Of a stretch of 64,000 nt of DNA, positions 24,777-33,594 are shown in pieces. This DNA comes from Eubacterium sp. (GTDB lineage Bacteria > Bacillota > Clostridia > Lachnospirales > Lachnospiraceae), in assembly GCA_017433295.1 (NCBI GenBank), contig JAFRHL010000034.1:1-64000 (forward strand). The letters run 5' to 3'. A model generated the notes under the pieces. The model worked only from the letters and a program-made list of their open reading frames with translations. It ran no database searches and was not told the origin of the DNA. The position numbers were made by a program, and so were the translations under genes. Positions within the stretch are counted from its first letter, which is position 1, and every line of letters starts with the position of its first letter.

Positions 24777-25490
24777 ATGCAGAAGATTTCTATTGAACAG
24801 GAACTGAAGAGTAATTCATATCCCGGCAGAGGTATTATTGCAGGAAGATCGGCGGACGGAAAACATGCCGTTACCGCATATTTTATCATGGGACGAAGCT
24901 CCAACAGCCGCAACCGTATCTTTGTGGAGGATGGAGAAGGTATCCGCACCCAGGCATTTGATCCTTCTAAGCTGGAGGATCCCAGCCTGATCATTTACGC
25001 GCCGGTGCGTGTCCTGGGCAATAAGACCATTGTCACCAACGGCGACCAGACAGACACTATCTATGAAGGAATGGACAGACAGCTCACCTTTGAGCAGAGT
25101 CTTCGCAGCCGGGAGTTTGAACCGGACGCACCCAATTACACCCCCCGTATTTCTGCCATTATGCATGTGGAGGGAGGCAAATACAGCTATGCCATGTCTA
25201 TCTTAAAGAGCAACAACGGTGACCCGTCAAGCTGTAACCGTTTCACATTTGCCTATAATGACTGTCCGGCGGGAGAAGGACATTTTATATCAACGTATCT
25301 TCATGACGGCAATCCCCTGCCCAGCTTTGAAGGAGAGCCGAAGCTTCTGGACATCCCGGATGACATGGATACTTTTGCTGACCTGCTTTGGGAGAGCCTC
25401 AATGAAGATAATAAGGTTTCCCTCTTTGTCCGTTATATTGACATTTCCACCGGAGAATACACATCAAAAATCATCAATAAGAATCAGTGA
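24777..25490 (+). CDS. IMP cyclohydrolase, PurO-like
   Basis: 237 residues. The protein resembles the PurO-type IMP cyclohydrolase domain first known from archaea. The N-terminal block NSYPGRGIIAGRSADGKHAVTAYFIMGRSSNSRNRIF (about residues 12-48) and the following LIIYAPVRVLGNKTIVTNGDQT match my memory of the family. The enzyme closes the ring of FAICAR to give IMP, the last step of purine synthesis. The next gene encodes the preceding step, which strongly supports the call. AGGAGG precedes the ATG. It is the first gene of a promoter-operator unit. Confidence 0.85.
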   Translation: MQKISIEQELKSNSYPGRGIIAGRSADGKHAVTAYFIMGRSSNSRNRIFVEDGEGIRTQAFDPSKLEDPSLIIYAPVRVLGNKTIVTNGDQTDTIYEGMDRQLTFEQSLRSREFEPDAPNYTPRISAIMHVEGGKYSYAMSILKSNNGDPSSCNRFTFAYNDCPAGEGHFISTYLHDGNPLPSFEGEPKLLDIPDDMDTFADLLWESLNEDNKVSLFVRYIDISTGEYTSKIINKNQ

Positions 25491-25520
25491 AATAAAAATC
25501 AGTAAAGAAAGGATAGTATC

Positions 25521-26696
25521 ATGAAAGAACTTGAACTGAAATACGGTTGTAATCCCAACCAGAAGCCTTCACGTATTTACATGGAGGAGGGAGAACTGCC
25601 TATCACCGTGTTAAACGGCAGACCCGGTTATATCAATTTTTTAGATGCTTTTAACGGATGGCAGCTGGTCAGTGAACTGAAAAAGGCCACAGGCCTCCCG
25701 GCAGCCACATCCTTTAAGCATGTATCACCGGCGGGTGCTGCGGTGGGACTGCCCTTGTCTGATACTCTGGCGAAGATCTACTGGGTGGATGATCTTAAGG
25801 ATCTTTCTCCCCTGGCCTGCGCCTATGCAAGAGCCAGAGGCGCCGACCGCATGTCCTCCTATGGAGACTTTATCTCCCTGTCTGACGTCTGCGATGTGCC
25901 CACTGCCAACATGATCAAGAGGGAGGTATCCGACGGCGTGATTGCCCCGGGATACGAGCCGGAAGCTCTGGAGATCTTAAAGTCCAAGAAGAAAGGCAAT
26001 TACAATGTTATCCAGATTGATCCCGATTATGTTCCGGACCCAATCGAGAAGAAGCAGGTATTCGGCATCACCTTTGAACAGGGAAGAAATGAACTGAATA
26101 TCAACGATGATTTCTTCGCAAATATCGTTACTGATAACAAGGCTCTGACAGACCAGGCAAAGATCGACCTGGCTATCTCCATGATCACCCTGAAATATAC
26201 CCAGTCCAATTCTGTCTGCTATGTAAAGGATGGACAGGCCATCGGCATCGGTGCAGGACAGCAGTCCAGGATCCACTGTACCCGTCTGGCAGGACAGAAA
26301 GCAGACAACTGGTGGCTCCGTCAGTCACCTCAGGTCATGGGTCTTAAGTTTAAGGACGAGATCGGCCGGGCCAACAGGGACAATGCCATTGACGTTTACA
26401 TGGGCGATGAATACATGGATATACTGGCAGACGGCGAGTGGGAGAAGATTTTTACAGAAAAACCGCAGGTATTTACCAGAGAAGAGAAACGGCAGTGGCT
26501 CGACAAGCTTACAGATGTGGCATTAGGCTCTGACGCTTTCTTCCCCTTTGGAGACAATATCGAGAGGGCCCACAAGAGCGGCGTGAAATACGTTGCCCAG
26601 CCCGGCGGTTCCATAAGGGACGATAATGTAATTGAAACCTGCAATAAATACGGCATGGTGATGTCCTTTACCGGACTCCGTCTGTTCCACCACTGA
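25521..26696 (+). CDS. purH: AICAR transformylase (stand-alone PurH formyltransferase domain)
   Basis: 391 residues. It transfers a formyl group from 10-formyl-THF to AICAR. KYGCNPNQKPSRIY, TSFKHVSPAGAAVG (the conserved K-H-x-x-P-x-G active-site block, about residues 65-78), SNSVCYVKDGQAIGIGAGQQSRIHCTRLA and VALGSDAFFPFGDNIERAHKSGVKYVAQPGGSIRDD are the diagnostic AICARFT motifs. The N-terminal MGS-like IMP cyclohydrolase domain of standard PurH is absent. That role is apparently taken by the gene 30 bases upstream. AAAGGAT precedes the ATG. Confidence 0.93.
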   Translation: MKELELKYGCNPNQKPSRIYMEEGELPITVLNGRPGYINFLDAFNGWQLVSELKKATGLPAATSFKHVSPAGAAVGLPLSDTLAKIYWVDDLKDLSPLACAYARARGADRMSSYGDFISLSDVCDVPTANMIKREVSDGVIAPGYEPEALEILKSKKKGNYNVIQIDPDYVPDPIEKKQVFGITFEQGRNELNINDDFFANIVTDNKALTDQAKIDLAISMITLKYTQSNSVCYVKDGQAIGIGAGQQSRIHCTRLAGQKADNWWLRQSPQVMGLKFKDEIGRANRDNAIDVYMGDEYMDILADGEWEKIFTEKPQVFTREEKRQWLDKLTDVALGSDAFFPFGDNIERAHKSGVKYVAQPGGSIRDDNVIETCNKYGMVMSFTGLRLFHH

Positions 26697-26702
26697 TGCC
26701 GG

Positions 26703-27785
26703 ATGAGAACCATGAGAATCAGAAAACTACCAAAGACCTGTTCTCTTTATATGGCGTTTTTGCTCCTGTTGGCTTTAACGGGCTGCGGCATGTCTGACCG
26801 CATTGAACAGATCGCTCCAAAAAGGGAGAAAGATAAGAAGGAGTCTGTCACGACCTATAAAGTGGCAATCGTACAATACGATGATCACGCCTCCTCCAAT
26901 CAGATCATCTCTAATATTGAGGGGGAGCTGGACAAAAAAAGTGATGAACTGGGAGTAGTCTTTGATTATGCCGGCTATACCTTTAACAGCCAGGCAGATC
27001 CATCCACCCTCGACCAGATCGCCGATGAGATTTCGTCGGAGAAGGTGGACGTGATCATTCCCATCAGCACCCCGGTGGCCCAGGTAATGCAGTCCGTGAC
27101 GGAAGAAAGCGGGACACCTGTGATCTTTTCCTCGGTGTCAGACCCGGTGGGAGCAGGTCTGGTGACCAGCCTTGAGTCTCCGGGCGGAAATATTACGGGA
27201 GTCAGTGATGCCCTGGATACGGTAACGGTGATGAATTTGATGCTGGCAGCCCGGCCGGATATCCGAAAGGTCGGCCTGCTCTATGACACTGACCAGGAGG
27301 CTTCCACCCTGTCCATAAAGACAGCCAAAAGTATTTTAGATGAGAAGGGCATCGCCTGGGAGGAAGAAACCGGTCATGACCCGGAGACCATTGGAAAGGC
27401 AGCGGATACTTTGCTGGCAAATAAGGTGGAGGCAGTCTTTACCCCAACGGACAATACCGTCATGTCAGCGGAACTGGAACTCTACCAGAAATTCATACAG
27501 GCCCGGGTGCCCCATTTTGCCGGGGCAGATTCCTTTGCATTAAACGGAGCCTTCTGCGGCTACGGGGTCAATTACCGGGAAGCCGGAAAGGACACAGCCG
27601 ATATGGCGGTGGAGGTACTGGTGAATAAAAAAGATCCTGCCAATATACCGGTCAAGACCCTTGAAAACGGCATTGCCACCATCAATATAGAGACGGCGGA
27701 AGCCCTGGGGATCGACTACAGCAGCTTTTCGAAAATCTGCAGTGAAGTGGTGGAGACCACCACCAGGCAGGAGTTTGATGACTGA
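26703..27785 (+). CDS. TrpX-family ABC substrate-binding lipoprotein (orphan)
   Basis: 360 residues. Signal peptide with lipobox LTGC (Cys about residue 28). The two-lobe periplasmic-binding fold of the TrpX/DUF534 family is seen in YKVAIVQYDDHASSNQII, DVIIPISTPVAQVMQSV, TPVIFSSVSDPVGAGLVTSLESPGGNITGVSDALD and VEAVFTPTDNTVMSAELELYQK. Such proteins usually feed a permease and ATPase encoded beside them, but none is here. The start lies seven bases after purH with no good ribosome site; an alternative ATG is at 26712. Tryptophan or another aromatic ligand is possible but not shown. Confidence 0.8.
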   Translation: MRTMRIRKLPKTCSLYMAFLLLLALTGCGMSDRIEQIAPKREKDKKESVTTYKVAIVQYDDHASSNQIISNIEGELDKKSDELGVVFDYAGYTFNSQADPSTLDQIADEISSEKVDVIIPISTPVAQVMQSVTEESGTPVIFSSVSDPVGAGLVTSLESPGGNITGVSDALDTVTVMNLMLAARPDIRKVGLLYDTDQEASTLSIKTAKSILDEKGIAWEEETGHDPETIGKAADTLLANKVEAVFTPTDNTVMSAELELYQKFIQARVPHFAGADSFALNGAFCGYGVNYREAGKDTADMAVEVLVNKKDPANIPVKTLENGIATINIETAEALGIDYSSFSKICSEVVETTTRQEFDD

Positions 27786-27856
27786 TCAGGCGTCAGGCCG
27801 GCAGCCCGGGGAAAATTGATAGTATAAAGTTAATTATAGAAAGGATTACAATCAAA

Positions 27857-29014
27857 ATGTTTATTACAGATGACATCAGATATATCGGCGTAAATGACCA
27901 CAAGAAGGATCTCTTTGAAGGACAGTACATCGTGCCCAACGGCATGGCCTATAATTCCTATGTGATCATGGATGAAAAGATCGCGGTGATGGATTCCGTT
28001 GACGCGGATTTCGGTGAGGAATGGCTTGCAAATCTTGAAGGTGAGTTGGCAGGACGTAAGCCGGATTATCTGGTGGTACAGCATATGGAGCCCGACCACT
28101 CCGCAAATATTTCTCTGTTTATGGAGAAGTATCCTGAAGCCAGTGTGGTTGCCAGCGCCAGGGCATTTACAATGATGAAACAGTTCTTCGGCACAGACTT
28201 TGCTGACCGGAAGATCGTAGTAAAGGAGGGTGCGCAGATTGAACTGGGATCCCATGTCCTGAATATTATAGAAGCTCCTCTGGTACACTGGCCGGAGGTT
28301 ATCATGACCTATGACAGCAAGGACAAGGTCCTCTTCTCGGCAGACGGATTCGGCAAGTTCGGAGCTCTGGATGTGGAAGAAGACTGGGCCTGCGAAGCAC
28401 GCCGCTACTACATGGGTATTGTAGGAAAATACGGCATTCAGGTCCAGAAGGTGCTTAAAAAGGCGGCAGCCCTTGATATCGCCATCATCTGCCCCCTTCA
28501 CGGCCCGGTCCTGAACGAGAATCTTTCATATTATATTAATCTCTATGACACCTGGTCCTCCTACCGTCCCGAGGGAGAAGGCGTTGTGATCTGCGTTTCC
28601 TCCATCTACGGCCACACCATGGATGCAGCAAAGGCTCTGGCTGAAAAGCTTAAAGAAAAGGGCTGCCCCAAGGTTTCCGTATTTGACCTGGCCAGGGACG
28701 ACATGGCAGAGGCTGTGGAAGACGCATTCCGTTATGACAGACTGGTCCTGGCATCCGTGACCTATAACGGAACCATCTTCCCGGACATGAATACATTCAT
28801 TGCCCATCTGACAGAGAGAAACTACCAGAACCGTACCATCGCCTTTGTGGAGAACGGAAGCTGGGCTCCGGCAGCCGCCAGGATCATGGGCAAGCTCTTT
28901 GAGAAGTCTAAAAATATCACCATTGCAGAGAATACGGTAACAATCCGTTCCGCCATGAACGAGGATACCGCTGCCCAGATAGAGGCGCTGGCAGAAGAAC
29001 TCTGCGGGAAATAA
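27857..29014 (+). CDS. Flavodiiron protein (FprA-type A flavoprotein)
   Basis: 385 residues. The N-terminal metallo-beta-lactamase-like diiron domain has His76-x-Glu78-x-Asp80-His81 (QHMEPDHSAN) and a later His in APLVHWPEVIMTYD, and CPLHGPVL supplies another ligand. The C-terminal flavodoxin domain from about residue 240 has the FMN phosphate loop SSIYGHTMDAA and the ASVTYNGTIFPDM loop. These enzymes reduce O2 to water, or NO to N2O, and protect anaerobes. No rubredoxin domain is fused. GAAAGGA precedes the ATG. A large hairpin follows the gene. Confidence 0.93.
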   Translation: MFITDDIRYIGVNDHKKDLFEGQYIVPNGMAYNSYVIMDEKIAVMDSVDADFGEEWLANLEGELAGRKPDYLVVQHMEPDHSANISLFMEKYPEASVVASARAFTMMKQFFGTDFADRKIVVKEGAQIELGSHVLNIIEAPLVHWPEVIMTYDSKDKVLFSADGFGKFGALDVEEDWACEARRYYMGIVGKYGIQVQKVLKKAAALDIAIICPLHGPVLNENLSYYINLYDTWSSYRPEGEGVVICVSSIYGHTMDAAKALAEKLKEKGCPKVSVFDLARDDMAEAVEDAFRYDRLVLASVTYNGTIFPDMNTFIAHLTERNYQNRTIAFVENGSWAPAAARIMGKLFEKSKNITIAENTVTIRSAMNEDTAAQIEALAEELCGK

Positions 29015-29045
29015 TATTCGATTGATCTAATTCGATTGTATGATT

Positions 29046-29078
29046 CCTCAAATCCCGGCTGTTTGCCGGGATTTGAGG
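29046..29078. terminator. Strong hairpin between convergent genes
   Basis: Perfect 14-bp stem CCTCAAATCCCGGC/GCCGGGATTTGAGG with a 5-base loop. The U-tract is poor on both strands, so termination is likely but not textbook. Confidence 0.65.
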
Positions 29079-29097
29079 GAAATATACTATAATATGC

Positions 29098-30414
29098 TCA
29101 GAAAATATGCAGGTTCTCCAGCTGCCTGAAGAAATCCGGGTAGGATACTTCCACACAGTCGCTGTCTGTAATTACAGTTTCCTCATCTGCGTTGACCCCG
29201 GCGATGGCGAAGGTCATGGCGATGCGGTGGTCTCCGGCACAGTCGATCCGGTTTCCGTGGAGCACCGGAGTGTAACCGGGATCCTGGCGGCTGTTGATGA
29301 TAAAACCATCCTCTGTGGGAATTACATCGGCCCCCATGGCCTTAAGGTTCCGGCTTACGATCTCGATGCGGTCTGATTCTTTTACCCGCAGCTCATGGGC
29401 ATCCTTTATCACGGTTTCTCCTTCGGCGAAACAGGACATCAGGGCAATGACCGGGAGCTCGTCGATTAGGGTTGGTATGATATCGCCTTCTATGACTGTT
29501 CCCTTGAGGAAGGAAGAACGGATGATAAGGTCAGCCACCGGCTCTCCGCCGGCTTCCCGCAGGTTCTTATAAGTGATGTCACCTCCCATGGCCCGGCATA
29601 CTTTCAGGATGCCTGCCCTTGTTTCGTTGATCCCCACGTTTTTAATCTCAATTTCAGAATTCGGAGTGATGAGGCCTGCCACAATAAAGTAGGCGGCTGA
29701 GGAAATGTCTCCGGGCACGTTGATCTCCTGTCCCTTTAAGGCATCAGGTGGAGTGATGGTACAGGTGGTGCCGGAAGACCGGACGTCAGCGCCAAAAGAA
29801 CGGAGCATTTTCTCGGTATGGTCCCGGGAGAGGGCCGGCTCCGTCAGGCTGGTCTGTCCATCGGCATATAAACCTGCCAGGAGGATGCAGGACTTTACCT
29901 GGGCGGAAGCCACCGGGGAGTCGTAGTGGATTGCTTTCAGGGGATGGCCCTTGATCAGAAGGGGAGCGCACCCGTTCTCCTTGATGCTGTTGATTTCCGC
30001 TCCCATCAGGGAGAGGGGAGTCATGATCCTCTTCATGGGCCTGGAATTCAGGGAGGCGTCCCCGCTCAGTATACTGGTAAAATTCTGGCCGGCCAGGATG
30101 CCGGAGATCAGGCGGGTGGTGGTTCCACTGTTGCCCACATCCAGTATCACCGCCGGTTCCTTAAGGCCGTGGAGCCCTTTGCCATGTACGATGATGACCG
30201 GTTCTTTATCCGGCCCGGTCAGTTCTTCTATTTCAATTCCCATCCTGCGAAAACAATTTATGGTGGAAAGACAGTCTGCTCCTTTAAGGAAGCCCCTGAT
30301 CCTGGTCTCGCCCTCCGCCAGGGCTCCGAACATGACAGCCCTGTGGCTGATGGATTTGTCCCCGGGGACTGTCAAGGTACCCCTTAAACCGGCGGTTCTG
30401 GTTAATTTGATCAT
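29098..30414 (-). CDS. aroA: 3-Phosphoshikimate 1-carboxyvinyltransferase (EPSP synthase)
   Basis: 438 residues. It joins PEP to shikimate-3-phosphate on the way to chorismate. PGDKSISHRAVMFGALAEGETRIRGFLKGADCLSTI (about residues 17-52) and DVGNSGTTTRLISGILAGQ (about 91-109) are the two classic motifs. EGDIIPTLIDELPVIALMSCFAEGETVIKDAHELRVKESDRIE contains the catalytic Asp and Glu region. No other shikimate gene is adjacent. It has its own strong promoter at 30515-30543 and a leader of about 95 bases. Confidence 0.95.
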   Translation of the reverse strand: MIKLTRTAGLRGTLTVPGDKSISHRAVMFGALAEGETRIRGFLKGADCLSTINCFRRMGIEIEELTGPDKEPVIIVHGKGLHGLKEPAVILDVGNSGTTTRLISGILAGQNFTSILSGDASLNSRPMKRIMTPLSLMGAEINSIKENGCAPLLIKGHPLKAIHYDSPVASAQVKSCILLAGLYADGQTSLTEPALSRDHTEKMLRSFGADVRSSGTTCTITPPDALKGQEINVPGDISSAAYFIVAGLITPNSEIEIKNVGINETRAGILKVCRAMGGDITYKNLREAGGEPVADLIIRSSFLKGTVIEGDIIPTLIDELPVIALMSCFAEGETVIKDAHELRVKESDRIEIVSRNLKAMGADVIPTEDGFIINSRQDPGYTPVLHGNRIDCAGDHRIAMTFAIAGVNADEETVITDSDCVEVSYPDFFRQLENLHIF

Positions 30415-30514
30415 ATATTTATTCTCCTTTTCCTTAAAATCTCAGACCCAGGGATCTCATGATCTCAAGTCATGAGAGGAATACGTAAGATTTCCCTTCG
30501 ATTGATTCAATCAT

Positions 30515-30543
30515 AGTATACCTTTAAAACATTAATGTGTCAA
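30515..30543 (-). promoter_or_regulatory. Promoter of aroA
   Basis: On the minus strand TTGACA (30543-30538), 17-base spacer, TATACT (30520-30515). The -35 box matches consensus fully. The leader contains a CTCATGA/TCATGAG hairpin near 30457-30477. Confidence 0.8.
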
Positions 30544-30595
30544 AGCGTTTTGGGTGTTCTACATAAATATCCTGTTTTAAATCACTAAATCACCC

Positions 30596-30624
30596 TTGTA
30601 TTAGAGAGTGATTTTTGGTAAAAT
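30596..30624 (+). promoter_or_regulatory. Promoter of the EF-G-like gene
   Basis: TTGTAT (30596-30601), 17-base spacer, TAAAAT (30619-30624). The 363-base divergent region holds this and the aroA promoter. The remaining 150-base leader shows no recognised riboswitch. Confidence 0.65.
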
Positions 30625-30777
30625 AGAAACGTGGCTTTTTCGGGCTTTGTTTTTATGCCTATATTTGATGGACGTCCCGGGAAATGTATGTAATGATTTG
30701 ACGTATGTTCCTGAGGAGCGAGTCTTGAATACAACCGGAGAAGCTCTGATTTATTACAATATGGGAGGAACTGATTT

Positions 30778-32871
30778 ATGAAAGTTTATGCAACCGAGAA
30801 CATTAGAAACGTTGTGTTACTTGGACACGGTGGTTGTGGTAAGACATCTTTGATTGAATCCATGGCATTTTCCACAGGAATTATCAAGAGAGTAAGAACT
30901 GTAGCAGAGGGTGGAACTGTCAGCGATTATGATAAAGAAGAGATTAAGAGAAAATTTTCTATCCAGGCATCTGTTATTCCACTGGAGAAGGACGGTGTCA
31001 AGGTTAATATTTTAGATACACCGGGTCTGTTTGACTTTGCCGGAGAGGTTTATGAAGCGTTAAGCGTGGCAGATGCCGCGGTTATCGTGATCAACGGTAA
31101 GTCAGGTGTTCAGGTGGGTACCAGAAAGAGCTTCGATTTCTGCGAGAAGAGAGGCATTCCGGTAATCGTTTACATTTCCAATGTTGAGGACGAGCATGTT
31201 GATGCCAACGCCATCGTGGAAGAACTCCGTGAAGCATACGGCAACAAGATCGTTCCCTTCCATATGCCCATGAAAGAGAATCATGAGTTTAAGGGTTTTA
31301 TCAATATTGTTAAGATGCTTGAGTGCCGCCTGCAGCCCAACGGAAGCTATGATGAAGTGACAGTGGAAGAGGGAGAGAACGATGATCTTGATACCTTCCG
31401 CATGGAACTCATGGAAGGCGTGGCCGAGACAGACGAAGAGCTCATGGAGAAGTTCTTTGCTGAAGAACCGTTTACAGATGAAGAGATCAAGAACGCCATT
31501 GTTTCATCCGTTGCCAGCCGCGACCTTATGCCGGTGATCTGCGGTGCCATCAGCACTGACTACGGCGCAAAGGTTCTTCTGAATGACATGGTGAAGTATT
31601 TCTCAGCACCCGGAAAGATCGAGGGACAGTTTACAGGAATCAAGACCAAGTCTGAGGAAGAGGTAACTGCTACTTATGATGCAGGCAAGCCCGTAAGCGC
31701 GTATGTATTCAAGACCATCGCAGATCCATTCGTGGGACGGTTCTCCCTGGTTAAGGTTACAGACGGTGTCCTCAAGGCTGACACTTCTTTATATAATGCG
31801 GATAAAGGAACAGAAGAGCGTATCGGTAAGCTCTATGTTTTAAGAGGAAAAGAGCAGATCGAGATTGGTGAGCTTCAGGCAGGTGATATCGGCGCCATCG
31901 CAAAGCTTTCCGATACCAAGACAGGCGATACCCTTTCTCCCAAGGCTGATCCCATCGCATTTAAGAAGGCAGCTATGCCCGAACCATTTACATTTATGCG
32001 CTATGTCACCAAGGCAAAGGGTGATGAGGATAAGGTTTCCACAGCACTGAAGAAGCTGATGGACGAAGACCTTACTTTAAGAGAAGAAAATGACAAGGCC
32101 AACCGCCAGATGCTCCTCTATGGTCTGGGTGACCAGCATCTGGAGATCGTAAGAAGCAAGCTGGCCGACAGATATAAAGTAGAGATCGACCTGGTTAAAC
32201 CGAAGGTTGCTTTCAAGGAGACTATCCGGGGCAACTTCGAGGTACAGGGTAAGTATAAGAAGCAGTCCGGCGGACATGGTCAGTATGGTGATGTCAAGAT
32301 GATCTTCGAGCCCTCGGGAGACCTGGAGACACCTTACGTATTTGAAGAGAAGATCTTCGGCGGAGCTGTTCCCAAGAACTACTTCCCGGCTGTTGAGAAG
32401 GGTATCAACGAGTCCTGCCAGAAGGGTCTCCTTGCCGGATATCCGGTAGTTGGTGTGAAGGCTACCCTGATCGACGGATCCTACCATCCGGTAGACTCCT
32501 CCGAGATGGCATTCAAGATGGCTGCCATCACAGCCTTCAAGAATGGTATTCCCAACTGTAAGCCGGTTCTCCTTGAGCCCATCGTTAACCTGAAGGTAGA
32601 CGTATTGGATGCCAACACCGGTGATGTTATGGGCGACCTGAACAAGCGCCGCGGACGTATCCTGGGCATGAATCCGTTACCGGGCGGAAGACAGGAACTG
32701 GTGGCAGACATTCCGCTGGCAAGCCTTGTGGGATATTCCACAGACCTGCGCTCCATGACAGGTGGAAGCGGAGAGTTCTCCTATGAATTCAGCAGATATG
32801 AACAGATGCCGGCAGACGCACAGGAAAAGGTGCTTAAAGAGGCAGAGGCTGAAAAGGAGAATGAAAAATAA
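30778..32871 (+). CDS. Elongation factor G-like GTPase (EF-G2 type)
   Basis: 697 residues with the domain order of EF-G. G1 is GHGGCGKT (about 18-25) and G3 DTPG (about 81-84). The G4 motif NKxD is replaced by SNVEDE after VIVYI, so guanine recognition is unusual. EF-G domains II-V follow: GRFSLVKVTDGVLKADT, then LLYGLGDQHLEIVRSKL, then GGAVPKNYFPAVEKGINE. This matches the FusA2-like paralogues of Firmicutes, whose role is unclear (stress or ribosome recycling), rather than the main EF-G. GGGAGGA precedes the ATG. The next gene starts two bases after its stop. Confidence 0.88.
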   Translation: MKVYATENIRNVVLLGHGGCGKTSLIESMAFSTGIIKRVRTVAEGGTVSDYDKEEIKRKFSIQASVIPLEKDGVKVNILDTPGLFDFAGEVYEALSVADAAVIVINGKSGVQVGTRKSFDFCEKRGIPVIVYISNVEDEHVDANAIVEELREAYGNKIVPFHMPMKENHEFKGFINIVKMLECRLQPNGSYDEVTVEEGENDDLDTFRMELMEGVAETDEELMEKFFAEEPFTDEEIKNAIVSSVASRDLMPVICGAISTDYGAKVLLNDMVKYFSAPGKIEGQFTGIKTKSEEEVTATYDAGKPVSAYVFKTIADPFVGRFSLVKVTDGVLKADTSLYNADKGTEERIGKLYVLRGKEQIEIGELQAGDIGAIAKLSDTKTGDTLSPKADPIAFKKAAMPEPFTFMRYVTKAKGDEDKVSTALKKLMDEDLTLREENDKANRQMLLYGLGDQHLEIVRSKLADRYKVEIDLVKPKVAFKETIRGNFEVQGKYKKQSGGHGQYGDVKMIFEPSGDLETPYVFEEKIFGGAVPKNYFPAVEKGINESCQKGLLAGYPVVGVKATLIDGSYHPVDSSEMAFKMAAITAFKNGIPNCKPVLLEPIVNLKVDVLDANTGDVMGDLNKRRGRILGMNPLPGGRQELVADIPLASLVGYSTDLRSMTGGSGEFSYEFSRYEQMPADAQEKVLKEAEAEKENEK

Positions 32872-32873
32872 TC

Positions 32874-33446
32874 ATGATCAACAAAGCGATAGCATTTGCG
32901 ACAAAGGCTCACGACGGCCAGTTTCGTAAAGGAACCAGGCTGCCATACATTTTTCATCCGATGGAAGTCGGTGTGATCGTTTCAAGAATGACAGATGACC
33001 CTGAAATCATTGCAGCAGCAATTCTTCATGATACGGTGGAGGATTGTCCTGGAGTTACACTTGATCTGATCCGGGAGGAGTTTGGAGAGAGAGTCGCCTC
33101 CATGGTCTATGCGGAGAGTGAGGATAAGACGAAATCCTGGAACGAGCGTAAGGCTCACACTCTGCATGCTCTGAAAGAGGAGACCGTTGAGGGCATAAAG
33201 CTGATTGCGCTGGGAGATAAGCTTTCCAATGTCCGTTCCCTTCACCACGATTATGAGTATCTGGGGGAGGAACTCTGGGAAAGATTCAACATGAAGGATA
33301 AGAGAATGCAGGGCTGGTATTACACCGGTCTGTGTGAATCCCTGAAAAGCCTGGAGAGATTTCCGGAGTATGAGGAGTTCTGCATCATGGTGAATCATGT
33401 TTTCGCAGATGTGATCGCTGAGAATCAGATTGTTACAGAAGAATAA
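32874..33446 (+). CDS. HD-domain protein, small alarmone hydrolase-like
   Basis: 190 residues. The N-terminal half matches the hydrolase domain of SpoT/Mesh1: AIAFATKAHDGQFRKGTRLPYIFHPMEVG (His31-type HP), AAAILHDTVEDCPGVTLD (His-Asp pair plus ED) and IALGDKLSNVRSL (Asp-K-L-x-N). These residues bind Mn2+ and the alarmone 3'-pyrophosphate. No synthetase domain is present. The translation start is two bases after the EF-G-like stop, so the two proteins are made together. Nucleotide substrates other than (p)ppGpp are possible. Confidence 0.82.
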   Translation: MINKAIAFATKAHDGQFRKGTRLPYIFHPMEVGVIVSRMTDDPEIIAAAILHDTVEDCPGVTLDLIREEFGERVASMVYAESEDKTKSWNERKAHTLHALKEETVEGIKLIALGDKLSNVRSLHHDYEYLGEELWERFNMKDKRMQGWYYTGLCESLKSLERFPEYEEFCIMVNHVFADVIAENQIVTEE

Positions 33447-33462
33447 TAAGCAAATTATTGCG

Positions 33463-33498
33463 GGGCAGGAGACTGTAGGGTTTTCCTGCCCTGTTTTT
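33463..33498 (+). terminator. Terminator of the EF-G-like operon
   Basis: GGGCAGGA (33463-33470) pairs with TCCTGCCC (33484-33491), followed by TGTTTTT. Confidence 0.85.
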
Positions 33499-33594
33499 GT
33501 AAAATTAAGTTGCATCGGATTGGATATTGTGGTAATATCTTTCCTGTGCAAACAAATGTGTTTGACTGGCATACTTTTCAAGCCGAGGTTTGTT

